A DNA stretch of 64,000 bases from the NCBI RefSeq assembly GCF_016406085.1, contig NZ_JAEHFJ010000010.1, positions 1 through 64,000 on the forward strand. The letters are read 5' to 3'. Shown here in pieces: positions 50,305-59,816 of this stretch (position 1 is the stretch's first letter; each line of letters begins with the position of its first letter). The DNA is from Aureibaculum flavum (GTDB taxonomy: Bacteria > Bacteroidota > Bacteroidia > Flavobacteriales > Flavobacteriaceae). The position numbers and the translations under genes were made by a program. Under the pieces are notes generated by a model. It saw only the letters and a program-made list of their open reading frames with translations, did no database searches and was not told where the DNA came from.

Positions 50305-51615
50305 TTATAAATAATTTTTCATTAATAAAGCAGCACCTAAGGCACTTTCATTTTTAACATCTGACATTTTAATAGTTACAGACGGTTTTAGTAAAGATAA
50401 AAAATTAACAAAAACCTTATTTCTATTAAAACCTCCAGAAATATAAACCTTTGTAATTTTCGCATCTTTATCTGTAATCAAATCAATTCCTGAAATTACT
50501 TTTTTACAGATTTCGTACACTAATTGATAATAAGCCGATTCATAAGAAGAAAATTTATGTAAAATCTCATTATGTGCTTCAAAATCAGTATCAATTCCTT
50601 CAGACAAGAATATAGTTGCATTCTCATCAATTAATTCATTGCATAGTGCATTACTTAAAACTAGATCCAAATGGGTATTCAAATCTACCGTAAAATAATC
50701 GCTCAATTCTTTTAAATATACCTCATGAATGCGACCCAAAAATTGCATAGACGATTTTACTTGCTGCTTTTCTGGAGTCATAAAACACAAACAATTATTT
50801 TTCAATTGCTCTTGTGTCAGCGTTTCTTTGCTAAACGGATTCATGGCAATAATCCAAGTCCCCGTAGACAATAACACAAAGTCATTTCCTTTTTCTTTTT
50901 TCAGTATTGGAATAATTGATGAAGAACTATCATGTAAACCAGTACCTACAGCTATACTTTCACCATTAATAATTGACATAACAGCTTCGTTTCCTTTACA
51001 TGGTTCTGGTAAATTAATATTTTCATCTTTTAACCAACTGTGGTATTGCATGGTATCAAAATCCCATGTAGCTGTATGAGCACCCACCGAAGTAAAATCT
51101 GCAGTTATTTTTTTAGTAAATAAGTAACTTAAATATTGAGGATAATGTAGAATAGCATCTACCTGATTCCAAATTTTTGGTTTGTTCGCTTTAATCGATA
51201 ACATTTGAATGCCTGTATTTAACATTCCATAGGCAGGTGATGCTGTTTTTCTTGAAAACTCATCAACGCCACCATTTGTTTTATAAAGGTTCTCAAAATC
51301 TTTTAAATCTAACGGTTTTAAATAGTTATATAAAGGAGTTATACGCTTCCCTTCTTTATTTAAAAAAAGTAATGATGCACCGTGGGTGGTAAAATTAATA
51401 GCCTTAATTTTAAAACTACCTGTCTCCTGAATTATTTTAATTTGATTCTGAATCCAATTTTCTATCGCTTCAATGTCATCACATGGAAAACCATCATCAT
51501 CCCTAATTTCTTCAAATTTCTTGGAGTTATTAAAAACGACATTAAAGTTTTCATCAAATAAAAATAACTTCTTATTTGTTTTTCCAATATCTATGATTGC
51601 AATTACTTTCTTCAC
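50305..51615 (-). CDS. fucK: L-fuculokinase-type FGGY carbohydrate kinase
   Basis: 436 residues, slightly short for FGGY kinases. The start is GTG at 51613-51615: an in-frame stop lies 15-18 bases upstream with no ATG between, and the FGGY N-terminus (VIAIIDIGKTNKKLFLF) begins immediately. The ATP-binding segments STGTWIIAMNP and VYISGGFNRN are visible, together with the catalytic-Asp region GTGLHDSSSSIIP. It phosphorylates a ketose, here most likely L-fuculose, because the L-fucose isomerase is next upstream on the same strand. Rhamnulokinase activity cannot be excluded. A hairpin lies between it and fucI, which may set lower expression. Confidence 0.83.
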   Translation of the reverse strand: MKKVIAIIDIGKTNKKLFLFDENFNVVFNNSKKFEEIRDDDGFPCDDIEAIENWIQNQIKIIQETGSFKIKAINFTTHGASLLFLNKEGKRITPLYNYLKPLDLKDFENLYKTNGGVDEFSRKTASPAYGMLNTGIQMLSIKANKPKIWNQVDAILHYPQYLSYLFTKKITADFTSVGAHTATWDFDTMQYHSWLKDENINLPEPCKGNEAVMSIINGESIAVGTGLHDSSSSIIPILKKEKGNDFVLLSTGTWIIAMNPFSKETLTQEQLKNNCLCFMTPEKQQVKSSMQFLGRIHEVYLKELSDYFTVDLNTHLDLVLSNALCNELIDENATIFLSEGIDTDFEAHNEILHKFSSYESAYYQLVYEICKKVISGIDLITDKDAKITKVYISGGFNRNKVFVNFLSLLKPSVTIKMSDVKNESALGAALLMKNYL

Positions 51616-51639
51616 TGTTTTATATTGTAATTAGTATTT

Positions 51640-51685
51640 AAAAAGGTTTTCCATTTGATTATGATGAAAAATCAAATGAAAAACC
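51640..51685 (-). terminator. Terminator-like hairpin between fucI and fucK
   Basis: On the minus strand GGTTTTTCATTTGATT pairs with AATCAAATGGAAAACC (one mismatch over 16 bases) and is followed by TTTTT. It lies between the fucI stop and the fucK start, so it may partly end transcription or stabilise the upstream fucI message. Confidence 0.75.
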
Positions 51686-51769
51686 AATTCTAATTATAAA
51701 AAGAGTATAGTAATTCTAACTCAAACACTTATGAAAAACTTCTTTTTATAATAAACTTAACTCAACTTT

Positions 51770-53554
51770 TTATTTGAACCCATATAATGGACCATAATTA
51801 TCGCAAGCTCTATAATCAGCCCCTTCTAATTCCTCTCCAAAACCAGACCATGCACTTGGTCTAAATACATCATTTTCATCTACATTATGCATATTTACCG
51901 GAATACGCAACATAGAGGCCAATGCTATTAAATCAGCACCAATATGTCCATGAGAAATGGCTCCGTGGTTTGCTCCCCATTTTGCCATTACCGTATAAAC
52001 ATCTTTAAAAAACCCTTTACCAGTGGTTCTTGGTACAAACCAAGTTGTTGGCCATGTTGGGTTTGTTCTTTCATCTAAAATATAGTGAACGTCTTCTGGT
52101 AATTCAACACTCCATCCTTCTGCAATTTGTAAAACAGGCCCTATACCTTTTATCAAGTTTAATCTACACATGGTAATAGGCATGCTCCCTTTTGTTTTAA
52201 ATTGAGATGAAAAACCACCTCCTCTAAAATATTCAAAAATAGCCGCTGGCCATTTTGTATTGTCTAAGCATTTTTGAACCTCTTCTTCAGAAATATCCCA
52301 GAAAGGCTTCATAGTTGGATTTCCTTCAGCATCTGATTGTTGTGCTGTGGCATCTAACGTTGTAGACCCTGAGTTGATTAAATGAATAATTCCATTCTCT
52401 GCTATTCCAGTTAACTTTTTGCCAGTTACACGCTCTACAGATTCTGGACTCCAATAAGTACGAACATCTGAAAACAGCTGTGCTTTATTAGTCAATAAGT
52501 GACCAAATAACATAGAAATTGCGTTTAAACAATCATTTTCTGTGGCAAAAGTATAGGCTTGGCGTATGCCATTCCAGTCAAAAGATGAGTTTAAAATAGA
52601 CTCTGTAAAATCAGCATTTGGCTGATAATCTGTCCATTGGCGTTGCCCTTGGAATCCGCCCATAATGGCATTCCTCCCTTTAGACTCTTCCCCAAACCCC
52701 ATTTCCTTTAACTTAGGATTTCCATTCATTAAATCTTTACAGATCAACGTCATTTTTACAACTTTCTCCCAATCTTTCTCTTTTTCTTCGGCAGATTTTT
52801 GAGCTTCATCACCGTTATAATCTTTTCCTTCTTTACAGTTTTCTTTAGTCCAAGCTAGAGCTTTTTTATACTCCTCTTGATCATAAATTCCTTTATCAAT
52901 ACGTCTTAAAAGCTCTACAGATTCTACAAACTCTGCTCTAACTCCTAAATAATCTTGTAAAAAATTAACGTCTACCATAGAACCTGCAATACCCATAGAA
53001 CTATAGCCGATAGACAAATAAGATTTTCCTTTCATTTGAGCTACTGCCAATGCTCCTTTTGCAAAACGTATAATTTTCTCAGAAACATCTTGTGGAATGG
53101 TCTGATCACCTTCATCTTGAACTTCTTTTCCATAAATTCCAAAAGCCGGTAATCCTTTTTGAGAATACCCCGCTAAAGCTGCTGCTAAGTATACTGCACC
53201 AGGTCTTTCCGTACCGTTAAATCCCCAAACTGCTTTTGGTGTTAATGGGTCTGTATCCATAACCTCTGTACCGTAACACCAACATGGGGTTACCGTTAAT
53301 GAAACTTCTACGCCCTCTCTCTTAAATTTATCAGCACAAGCTGCTGCATCAGCAACACCACCAATTGTAGTATCAGCAATAACACATTCTACTTTTTCTC
53401 CACTAGGAAACCGTAATGTTTCTTCAATTAATTTAGCCGCAGCTTTGGCCATATCCATACATTGAACCTCTAAAGATTCTCTAACGCCTAATTCTCGCCC
53501 ATCAATTACCGGACGTATGCCTACTTTGGGTAGTCTACCTATTAATCTACTCAT
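51770..53554 (-). CDS. fucI: L-fucose isomerase
   Basis: 594 residues, matching the usual length of about 591. Characteristic stretches include [20 protein letters not shown] at the N-terminus, [42 protein letters not shown] and, near the C-terminus, [20 protein letters not shown]. The enzyme interconverts L-fucose and L-fuculose in the cytoplasm with Mn2+. The aldolase gene lies 20 bases upstream on the same strand, so they are co-transcribed. It is the most diagnostic marker in the window for fucose use. Confidence 0.96.
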   Translation of the reverse strand: MSRLIGRLPKVGIRPVIDGRELGVRESLEVQCMDMAKAAAKLIEETLRFPSGEKVECVIADTTIGGVADAAACADKFKREGVEVSLTVTPCWCYGTEVMDTDPLTPKAVWGFNGTERPGAVYLAAALAGYSQKGLPAFGIYGKEVQDEGDQTIPQDVSEKIIRFAKGALAVAQMKGKSYLSIGYSSMGIAGSMVDVNFLQDYLGVRAEFVESVELLRRIDKGIYDQEEYKKALAWTKENCKEGKDYNGDEAQKSAEEKEKDWEKVVKMTLICKDLMNGNPKLKEMGFGEESKGRNAIMGGFQGQRQWTDYQPNADFTESILNSSFDWNGIRQAYTFATENDCLNAISMLFGHLLTNKAQLFSDVRTYWSPESVERVTGKKLTGIAENGIIHLINSGSTTLDATAQQSDAEGNPTMKPFWDISEEEVQKCLDNTKWPAAIFEYFRGGGFSSQFKTKGSMPITMCRLNLIKGIGPVLQIAEGWSVELPEDVHYILDERTNPTWPTTWFVPRTTGKGFFKDVYTVMAKWGANHGAISHGHIGADLIALASMLRIPVNMHNVDENDVFRPSAWSGFGEELEGADYRACDNYGPLYGFK

Positions 53555-53574
53555 GATTTATAATGTTTTTATAA

Positions 53575-54369
53575 TTATGTAAATTGTTCTAATTCTTTTA
53601 ACTGTGCGTTAGACAAACCCGCTGGTTTGAAACCTGCAGACCAACACATCATTAATAATTTAGCCCCTTTATTCGCAACATCTAGAAAGTCCCATGCCTT
53701 CATAACATCTGGAGCTGTTGCTGTTGCACCATGTTTTTCCCATAATGAAACATTTCTCGTTTTAAAAGCATCGATTGTTACTTTGGCTAAATCTGCGGTA
53801 CTAGACAAAGCATAAGGTGTACAATGAATTCCTTTTGGAACAAACACTTTAACTTCTGGACACATCATCCAAATTTGTCTATTTAACTCTTCTTCATCAT
53901 CAAATAATTCATGATGACTCATACAGATTAACTCAAGAGGATGTGTATGCACTACAGCTAAATTTTCTGGATGATTTATAGAGTTGAATAAATGAATACT
54001 TGCATGAGAAATCAATTCACATGTAGGTCCAAAATTATCTCTATTACCGCCCCAAATTATAGAATATGCAGTTGCCGCTTCATTTATATATAATATACAA
54101 GAAACTTCTTCTAGTTTATCTACTAAATCTCTCAGATAACAACCCGTTCCTGTGATATAAATTACCATTCCTCCTGCCCCTTTTGGAAAATCAAAAGACA
54201 CTTCATTTCCGATACCTTTTACTTCTTCTTTTGAAAAAAAAGAGGTTAAGTTCATTGATATATTACCTGCGTTTCTTTCCGCCCATTCTCTTTGCCATAA
54301 ATATCCAGCAACTGTGGATACTTTTTGTAATTCATTCTCTACTTCAATTGGAAGTTTTAAAGTTTTCAT
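53575..54369 (-). CDS. Class II aldolase, L-fuculose-1-phosphate or L-rhamnulose-1-phosphate aldolase
   Basis: 264 residues. Zn-binding class II aldolase features: ERNAGNIS, ITGTGCYLRDL, the HTHP motif (VVHTHPLELICMSH) and a later His in WEKHGATA. Length and the segments WAERNAGNIS and CPEVKVFVPKGIHCTP look more like RhaD (about 274 residues) than the shorter E. coli FucA (about 215). Even so, it is in an operon with fucI and fucK, so its working substrate is probably L-fuculose-1-phosphate, giving DHAP and L-lactaldehyde. Both substrates yield the same products. It is divergent from the AraC gene at 54469. Confidence 0.87.
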   Translation of the reverse strand: MKTLKLPIEVENELQKVSTVAGYLWQREWAERNAGNISMNLTSFFSKEEVKGIGNEVSFDFPKGAGGMVIYITGTGCYLRDLVDKLEEVSCILYINEAATAYSIIWGGNRDNFGPTCELISHASIHLFNSINHPENLAVVHTHPLELICMSHHELFDDEEELNRQIWMMCPEVKVFVPKGIHCTPYALSSTADLAKVTIDAFKTRNVSLWEKHGATATAPDVMKAWDFLDVANKGAKLLMMCWSAGFKPAGLSNAQLKELEQFT

Positions 54370-54435
54370 AATATGTATCTTATTTTATATTACAAAAATA
54401 CTCTCATATCAAGTTCAACAAATATGTAAAATCCG

Positions 54436-54443
54436 TATTTTTG
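54436..54443 (+). promoter_or_regulatory. Bacteroidota -7 element upstream of the AraC regulator
   Basis: TATTTTTG matches the TAnnTTTG consensus for the primary sigma factor of Bacteroidota. It lies 25 bases before the AraC start codon in the 99-base divergent gap. No good TTTG -33 element is seen, so expression may depend on an activator. Confidence 0.45.
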
Positions 54444-54468
54444 TGTCTAATTCAAACATTACACCTAA

Positions 54469-55368
54469 ATGAAGTTGGTAAAAAACATTGAATTGGGCGA
54501 TCCTTCATCAAACAAGCAAAATTTTATAGACTTAAAATTAAAATTGCTTTGTTGTAGATATTGGCTACTAGACTTATGGGATTGTCACGATATGGTTTTT
54601 CCTTTTTGGAGGCTTTATTGGAATAAAAATAAAGGAGGACAATTGATACACCATGAGAATACTTATGATATGGATCCTGATTACCTCTATATCATACCTC
54701 CATTTACATCGTTCTCTTCACGTTTCACAAAAAAACACATTTACAATTCCGGAATTCATGTATCTGGAAGACAGTTTAATAGTAATTACGATGAAAAGGA
54801 TTATGAAGAGAATTATTTAATTCATTTTTTTATTCATTTTAATCTTGGTATTCCTTTTGACAATGTATATCCTGGAATTCTAAAAATAGAATTAACTGAT
54901 TATCTAAAAAACAGATTGACTTATCTTACCGAAAGACTAAAAATTGAAAATAAAGACTTTAAATTGACTTTTAACCTAAAGCTACAAGCTTTTATAAAGG
55001 AGTCTTTAACTAGTATAGGTCCTGAGTTATGGAAAACGATTAACATTGATGATCGCGTCTTAAAAGTGATCCGTTTCATTGAAATAAATATTGAAAAAAA
55101 ATTAAGTAATCCTGATTTAGCTTCTCTAACAAATATGGCTCCAAATTCCTTTGGAAGATTATTTAAACAAGAAATGACAATTACATTACATCGTTTTATT
55201 CAAAACAGAAAAATAGCAAAAGCATGTGACATTTTTGAACATACTAATAAAACAATTGAAGATGTTGCTTTTAACCTTGGTTTTTCAGATCGATATCACT
55301 TTTCGAGAGTCTTTAAATTAGTTACAGGTCTTACTCCTGCTAATTATAGATCTGGAAAATACACCTAA
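54469..55368 (+). CDS. AraC-family regulator of the fucose genes
   Basis: 299 residues. An N-terminal sensor region (about 1-185) has a cupin-like start (GGQLIHHENTYDMDPDYLYIIPP). A double helix-turn-helix occupies about 195-297, with LASLTNMAPNSFGRLFKQEM and VAFNLGFSDRYHFSRVFKLVTGLTPANYR. It is divergent from the aldolase-fucI-fucK cluster and upstream of aldA-fucP, so it is the natural candidate to control both. The inducer is presumably L-fucose or a catabolic intermediate, which is inferred from position. Confidence 0.87.
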   Translation: MKLVKNIELGDPSSNKQNFIDLKLKLLCCRYWLLDLWDCHDMVFPFWRLYWNKNKGGQLIHHENTYDMDPDYLYIIPPFTSFSSRFTKKHIYNSGIHVSGRQFNSNYDEKDYEENYLIHFFIHFNLGIPFDNVYPGILKIELTDYLKNRLTYLTERLKIENKDFKLTFNLKLQAFIKESLTSIGPELWKTINIDDRVLKVIRFIEINIEKKLSNPDLASLTNMAPNSFGRLFKQEMTITLHRFIQNRKIAKACDIFEHTNKTIEDVAFNLGFSDRYHFSRVFKLVTGLTPANYRSGKYT

Positions 55369-55671
55369 TTCATTTTATAATATACTGGTTAACGGATTGT
55401 TGATAGTAAAAAACATCGCAAATCTAATTTTATATACATCTAGAAAAAAATTGATTTTTTAGCATTGTATTATTTTATGTTTAAATTGTACATATTTTTG
55501 ATTAATACAGATAAACACTACGCTAGTTAAATAAATTATGTTTGCTTATATCGTAATAAAGTTTTATTTCTAACTAATTTTCTTTTGACACTTTTTAAAT
55601 GCAAAAGAAATTAATCTTATTATTTGACTTTCAATAAATTTTAATTTAACTAATCTTAAATAACAGAAAAA
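55369..55671. promoter_or_regulatory. 303-base gap before aldA with a candidate promoter
   Basis: No gene is seen. TATTTTTG at 55493-55500 fits the TAnnTTTG -7 element and would give a 5' leader of about 165 bases before aldA. The remainder is AT-rich with no clear riboswitch-like structure by eye. The long leader may contain regulatory structure that folding software would be needed to detect. Confidence 0.4.
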
Positions 55672-57111
55672 ATGAAAGAATTTAAGCAATTCATAAATGG
55701 AAAATTTGTAAAATCTACTTCGTCTGAAATGATAAAAATTTTAAACCCGTGTACAGAAGAAGTGATTTCTCATGTACCAACGGGTTCCGTTTCAGATGCA
55801 AATGAAGCACTTGATGCTGCCAAAAACGCTCAGCACGCATGGAAATCTCTTACAGCCATAGAAAGAGCTGGTTATTTAAATAAAATGGCAGATGTAATTC
55901 GTGAAAATCGAGTTTTTCTAGCAGAAACATTGGCTTCAGAGCAAGCCAAAGTTATGGGGTTAGCACAAGTAGAAATTGATGTTACTGCAGATTATTTTGA
56001 TTATTACGCAGGTTTCGCAAGACGAATTGAAGGAGAAATTATACAAAGTGATCGTAGTAAAGAACATATCTTCTTACATAAAGCACCAATTGGTGTAGCT
56101 GTAGGTATTTTACCTTGGAATTTTCCATTTTTTGTAATGGCAAGAAAAGTTGCAGGTTCATTAATTACAGGTAACACTTGTGTAATTAACCCGAGTTCTG
56201 TAGCACCAAATACAGTTATGGAATTTGCTGAATTGGTTGAAAAGATAAATCTTCCTGCTGGCGTTTTAAATTATGTTTGTGGTAAAGGTAGTATTGTTGG
56301 TAATGCACTTTCAAAGAGTCCAATCACAGGTATTATCAGCTTAACTGGTAGTGTTGGTGCAGGTCAAAAAGTAATGGAAGCTGCATCAGAAAACATTACA
56401 AAAGTATCTTTAGAACTAGGTGGTAAAGCTCCTGCAATTGTTTGTGCAGATGCTAATTTAGAATTGGCTGTTAATGCTGTGGTATCTTCTAGAATTATTT
56501 TTAGCGGACAAGTATGTAACTGTGCAGAACGCCTATATGTAGAAGAATCTATTCATGATCAATTTTTGGATATGGTTACCAAAAAAATGAAATCTATAAA
56601 GGTAGAAGATGCTTTTTCGGAAAATAATCCAGATATGAGTTCTTTGGTTTCTAAAGATCAATTAGACAAAGTTACTGAAATGGTAGAATATGCTAAAAAA
56701 GAAGGTGCTGAAGTATTAGTAGGTGGATCTAGATCTCCACAGTTTGATAAAGGATATTTTTATCAACCTACTTTATTAACTAATATAAGACAAGACATGC
56801 AAATTATTCAAGAAGAAGTATTTGGTCCTGTTTTACCAGTCATGAAATTTAGTACTCTTGATGAAGCCATTGCTTTAGCAAATGACTGTGAATTTGGATT
56901 AACATCTTCTATCTTCTCTGAAAACTTTAACAAAGTAATGCATGCTGCAGAAGAATTAGAATATGGAGAAACATATATCAACAGAGAGCACTTTGAAGCC
57001 ATTCAAGGTTTCCATGCCGGATGGAAAAAATCTGGAATAGGTGGTGCCGATGGAAAACACGGTATGGAAGAATACTTGCAAACTAAAGTAATTTACGCTC
57101 AGTACCGTTAG
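55672..57111 (+). CDS. aldA: L-lactaldehyde dehydrogenase
   Basis: 479 residues, the same length as E. coli AldA, and closely similar through its whole sequence as I remember it (ADYFDYYAGFARRIEGEIIQSDR, GILPWNFPFFVMARK, GETYINREHFEAIQGFHAGW). The catalytic Glu lies in LELGGKAP near residue 247 and the catalytic Cys in SGQVCNCAER near 282. It oxidises the L-lactaldehyde made by the aldolase to L-lactate using NAD+ in the cytoplasm. It is followed by fucP, with a hairpin in the gap. Confidence 0.95.
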   Translation: MKEFKQFINGKFVKSTSSEMIKILNPCTEEVISHVPTGSVSDANEALDAAKNAQHAWKSLTAIERAGYLNKMADVIRENRVFLAETLASEQAKVMGLAQVEIDVTADYFDYYAGFARRIEGEIIQSDRSKEHIFLHKAPIGVAVGILPWNFPFFVMARKVAGSLITGNTCVINPSSVAPNTVMEFAELVEKINLPAGVLNYVCGKGSIVGNALSKSPITGIISLTGSVGAGQKVMEAASENITKVSLELGGKAPAIVCADANLELAVNAVVSSRIIFSGQVCNCAERLYVEESIHDQFLDMVTKKMKSIKVEDAFSENNPDMSSLVSKDQLDKVTEMVEYAKKEGAEVLVGGSRSPQFDKGYFYQPTLLTNIRQDMQIIQEEVFGPVLPVMKFSTLDEAIALANDCEFGLTSSIFSENFNKVMHAAEELEYGETYINREHFEAIQGFHAGWKKSGIGGADGKHGMEEYLQTKVIYAQYR

Positions 57112-57131
57112 AATATTTAATAAATAACAAT

Positions 57132-57186
57132 AAAGCACTGTTAATTTTTAGATAGTATATATCTTAACATTGATAGTGCTTTTTTA
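57132..57186 (+). terminator. Hairpin after aldA
   Basis: AAAGCACT (57132-57139) pairs with AGTGCTTT (57175-57182), with a second AT-rich stem inside the loop, followed by T residues. It probably ends or attenuates the aldA transcript before fucP. Confidence 0.65.
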
Positions 57187-57216
57187 TACTTTAGCATTAA
57201 CATTAACAAGTTTACA

Positions 57217-58515
57217 ATGACTGACTCAAAAAAAATACCGGTAGTCTCTAAAGAGATGCTCATACCTTTTATAGTAATTACTTCATTATTTGCTCTTTGG
57301 GGTTTTGCCAATGATATTACGAACCCTATGGTTGCGGCCTTTGCTACAGTTATGGAAATATCTACTGCCAAAGCTGCTTTAGTGCAATTTGCTTTTTATG
57401 GTGGTTATGCTACAATGGCCATACCTGCCGCTCTTTTCGTCAGAAAATACAGTTATAAAAAAGGAATTATTTTAGGCTTAATTCTTTACGCAATTGGGGC
57501 GTTACTATTTTTTCCAGCAGCAAAATTTGAGGTATTTGGTTACTTTTTGGTGTCATTATATATTTTAACTTTTGGATTAGCTTTTCTTGAAACTACTGCA
57601 AATCCGTTTATACTTTCGATGGGTGACGAACGCACCGCGACCAGACGTTTAAATCTAGCTCAAGCTTTTAATCCCATAGGCTCACTTTTCGGAATGTTTG
57701 TAGCATCCAAGTTTATACTTGTTGCTCTAGATTCTGATAAACGAAATGAAGCTGGAGAATTAATCTTCAGTACATTGGACGAAGCTCAAAAAGCAATTAT
57801 TAGAACTCACGATTTATCTATAATAAGAAACCCTTATGTTATCCTTGGTTTTGTTGTTATTGCGATGTTAATAGTTATTGCAGTTACTAAAATGCCTAAA
57901 AGGAAAAAAAATGAAAATCAAACAAGTGCTTTATCCTCATTTAAAAGACTATTTAAAAATGGAAAATACAAAGAAGGTGTTTTAGCTCAATTGTTTTATG
58001 TTGCTGCTCAAATTATGTGTTGGACATTTATTATTCAATATGCAGGTAACTTAGGTATACCAAAAGCAGAAGCCCAAAATTATAATATTGTAGCCATGAC
58101 TATATTTTTACTTAGTCGTTTCATAAGTACTTTTTTAATGAAGTACGTAAATTCAAGAAAGCTACTGATGATTTTCGCTCTTTGTGCAATGGCTACCATT
58201 TCTGGAGTTATTTTAATTGAAGGCATGGTTGGTTTATATTTATTAGTAGCCACTTCTGCTTTTATGTCCTTGATGTTCCCTACGATCTACGGTATTGCAC
58301 TTACAGGTCTAAAAGAAGAAGATACTGCCTTAGGAGCAGCGGGTTTGGTTATGGCTATTGTAGGTGGAGCTTTAATGCCAATTTTACAAGGAACTATTAT
58401 TGATATGAAAACGGTTGGTCCTTTTACTGGTGTAAACTTTTCATTTATATTACCCCTTATATGCTTCTGTTTTATAGCACTTTACGGATATAGAACATTA
58501 AAGGTTCATAATTAA
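57217..58515 (+). CDS. fucP: L-fucose:H+ symporter
   Basis: 432 residues, MFS fold with about 12 membrane helices. Two residues known to matter in E. coli FucP have clear counterparts: the Asp in LWGFANDITNP near residue 31 and the Glu in GLAFLETTANPFI near 126. It would carry L-fucose released by the GH29 enzymes across the inner membrane. Relatives of this family in Bacteroidota also carry glucose or galactose; the fucose assignment relies on the surrounding fucI, fucK and aldA genes. Confidence 0.9.
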   Translation: MTDSKKIPVVSKEMLIPFIVITSLFALWGFANDITNPMVAAFATVMEISTAKAALVQFAFYGGYATMAIPAALFVRKYSYKKGIILGLILYAIGALLFFPAAKFEVFGYFLVSLYILTFGLAFLETTANPFILSMGDERTATRRLNLAQAFNPIGSLFGMFVASKFILVALDSDKRNEAGELIFSTLDEAQKAIIRTHDLSIIRNPYVILGFVVIAMLIVIAVTKMPKRKKNENQTSALSSFKRLFKNGKYKEGVLAQLFYVAAQIMCWTFIIQYAGNLGIPKAEAQNYNIVAMTIFLLSRFISTFLMKYVNSRKLLMIFALCAMATISGVILIEGMVGLYLLVATSAFMSLMFPTIYGIALTGLKEEDTALGAAGLVMAIVGGALMPILQGTIIDMKTVGPFTGVNFSFILPLICFCFIALYGYRTLKVHN

Positions 58516-58530
58516 TACATTTATAATAAT

Positions 58531-58575
58531 AGCATAACTAGTGTTTCAAATACAAACTTTAGTTATGCTTCTTTA
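58531..58575 (+). terminator. Terminator after fucP
   Basis: AGCATAACTA (58531-58540) and TAGTTATGCT (58560-58569) are a perfect 10-base inverted repeat with a 19-base loop, followed by TCTTTATT. It separates fucP from the next AraC gene. Confidence 0.75.
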
Positions 58576-58678
58576 TTAAAGCATATTTCAACATCAAAAG
58601 ATAATATTATTTTTGCCTTAATTGTATATCTATTTGTAATTTACCACCTTTACGTATTGATTGTATATATTTCAATTT

Positions 58679-59551
58679 ATGAAACTACATTTATTAGATA
58701 GAAGTAGCATTAATAATACCTCGTTAACCACTAAAGTTAATGACTACCCTTATTTCTTAAAAATTTGGCATTATCATCCTGAATTAGAACTTGTAGTAAT
58801 ATTAAAAAGTGAAGGTACTTGTTTTGTTGGAGATAGTATTGAAAAATTCGAAGTTGGCGATGTTATTTTGATAGGAGAAAATGTACCTCATATGTGGTTA
58901 AATGATGAAGATTATTTCAAACGAAATTTAAAAGGAGGTGCAAAAGCCATTGCTGTGCATTTTAAACAAGATTATTTAGGTAGTACCTTTTTTGAAACTC
59001 GTGAAATGCAACATCTTTCAGAGCTTTTTGAAAGAGCTAAATATGGATTAAAATTTTTAAACATTAATAAAAGTATTATCGAAGATATTTTATCCATGTT
59101 AACGCAAAAAGGCTTTGAAAAAACAATTTCCTTTCTAAACATCCTTAATGAACTAGCGGAGCATAGTACAACCAAAAAACTCTCAAGTGAAGGATTTATA
59201 AATTCATTTAAGGCCACAAAAAGTGATACTCAAAATAAAGTAATGGCCTATATCTTTAAAAATTTCAACAAAGCCATTACACTTGACAAAGCTGCACACA
59301 TTGCAAATATGAATGCGTCGGCCTTCAGTCGCTATTTCAAACGAATCAATCGTAAAACGTTTTCTCGATATGTGTCTGAAATTCGTATTGGTTATGCATG
59401 TAAATTACTGCTTGAAGACAAAATTAATATCGCCGCAGTCTGTTATGAATCAGGATTTAACAATATTTCCAATTTTAATAGACAATTTAAATTAATAATG
59501 AATTGTACACCGTCAACATATATGAAAGAGCATAAGTTTGAAATTCACTAA
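58679..59551 (+). CDS. AraC-family regulator with cupin sensor domain
   Basis: 290 residues from the ATG at 58679; a TTG 18 bases upstream is less likely. An N-terminal cupin (YPYFLKIWHYHPELELVVILKSEGTCFVGD, then FEVGDVILIGENVPHMW) resembles sugar-sensing AraC proteins such as those for rhamnose or melibiose. The C-terminal HTH (about 188-290) contains AAHIANMNASAFSRYFKRIN and VCYESGFNNISNFNRQFK. It lies upstream of lutABC on the same strand and may control it, or may respond to another sugar of the locus. The ligand is unknown. Confidence 0.87.
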   Translation: MKLHLLDRSSINNTSLTTKVNDYPYFLKIWHYHPELELVVILKSEGTCFVGDSIEKFEVGDVILIGENVPHMWLNDEDYFKRNLKGGAKAIAVHFKQDYLGSTFFETREMQHLSELFERAKYGLKFLNINKSIIEDILSMLTQKGFEKTISFLNILNELAEHSTTKKLSSEGFINSFKATKSDTQNKVMAYIFKNFNKAITLDKAAHIANMNASAFSRYFKRINRKTFSRYVSEIRIGYACKLLLEDKINIAAVCYESGFNNISNFNRQFKLIMNCTPSTYMKEHKFEIH

Positions 59552-59816
59552 TTTGGTAGTGGATTGGTTCTCAAATTTAACATCTGAAATGTTACTCAAT
59601 ATATATTCAAAATCACATTAATAAATAATAATTATTTGCTCTAAACATAAACACAAACCATTAAAAGCAAAAATAGTATTATAATTAATCAAATAATAGA
59701 TAGACTTTTAGCTCTAATCCGTTTATTATTGTATCATCCATTTCTAATACCTTATACTAGAATTTAAAGTAATATAAATGGTTGATTTATTATGTATTTG
59801 AGTCCTCATAAAAAAA

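Noticed and set aside
54183-54371. Small plus-strand open frame opposite the aldolase
   Set aside because: It lies entirely antisense to a well-supported gene, has a low-complexity Leu/Phe/Lys-rich product and no recognisable features.
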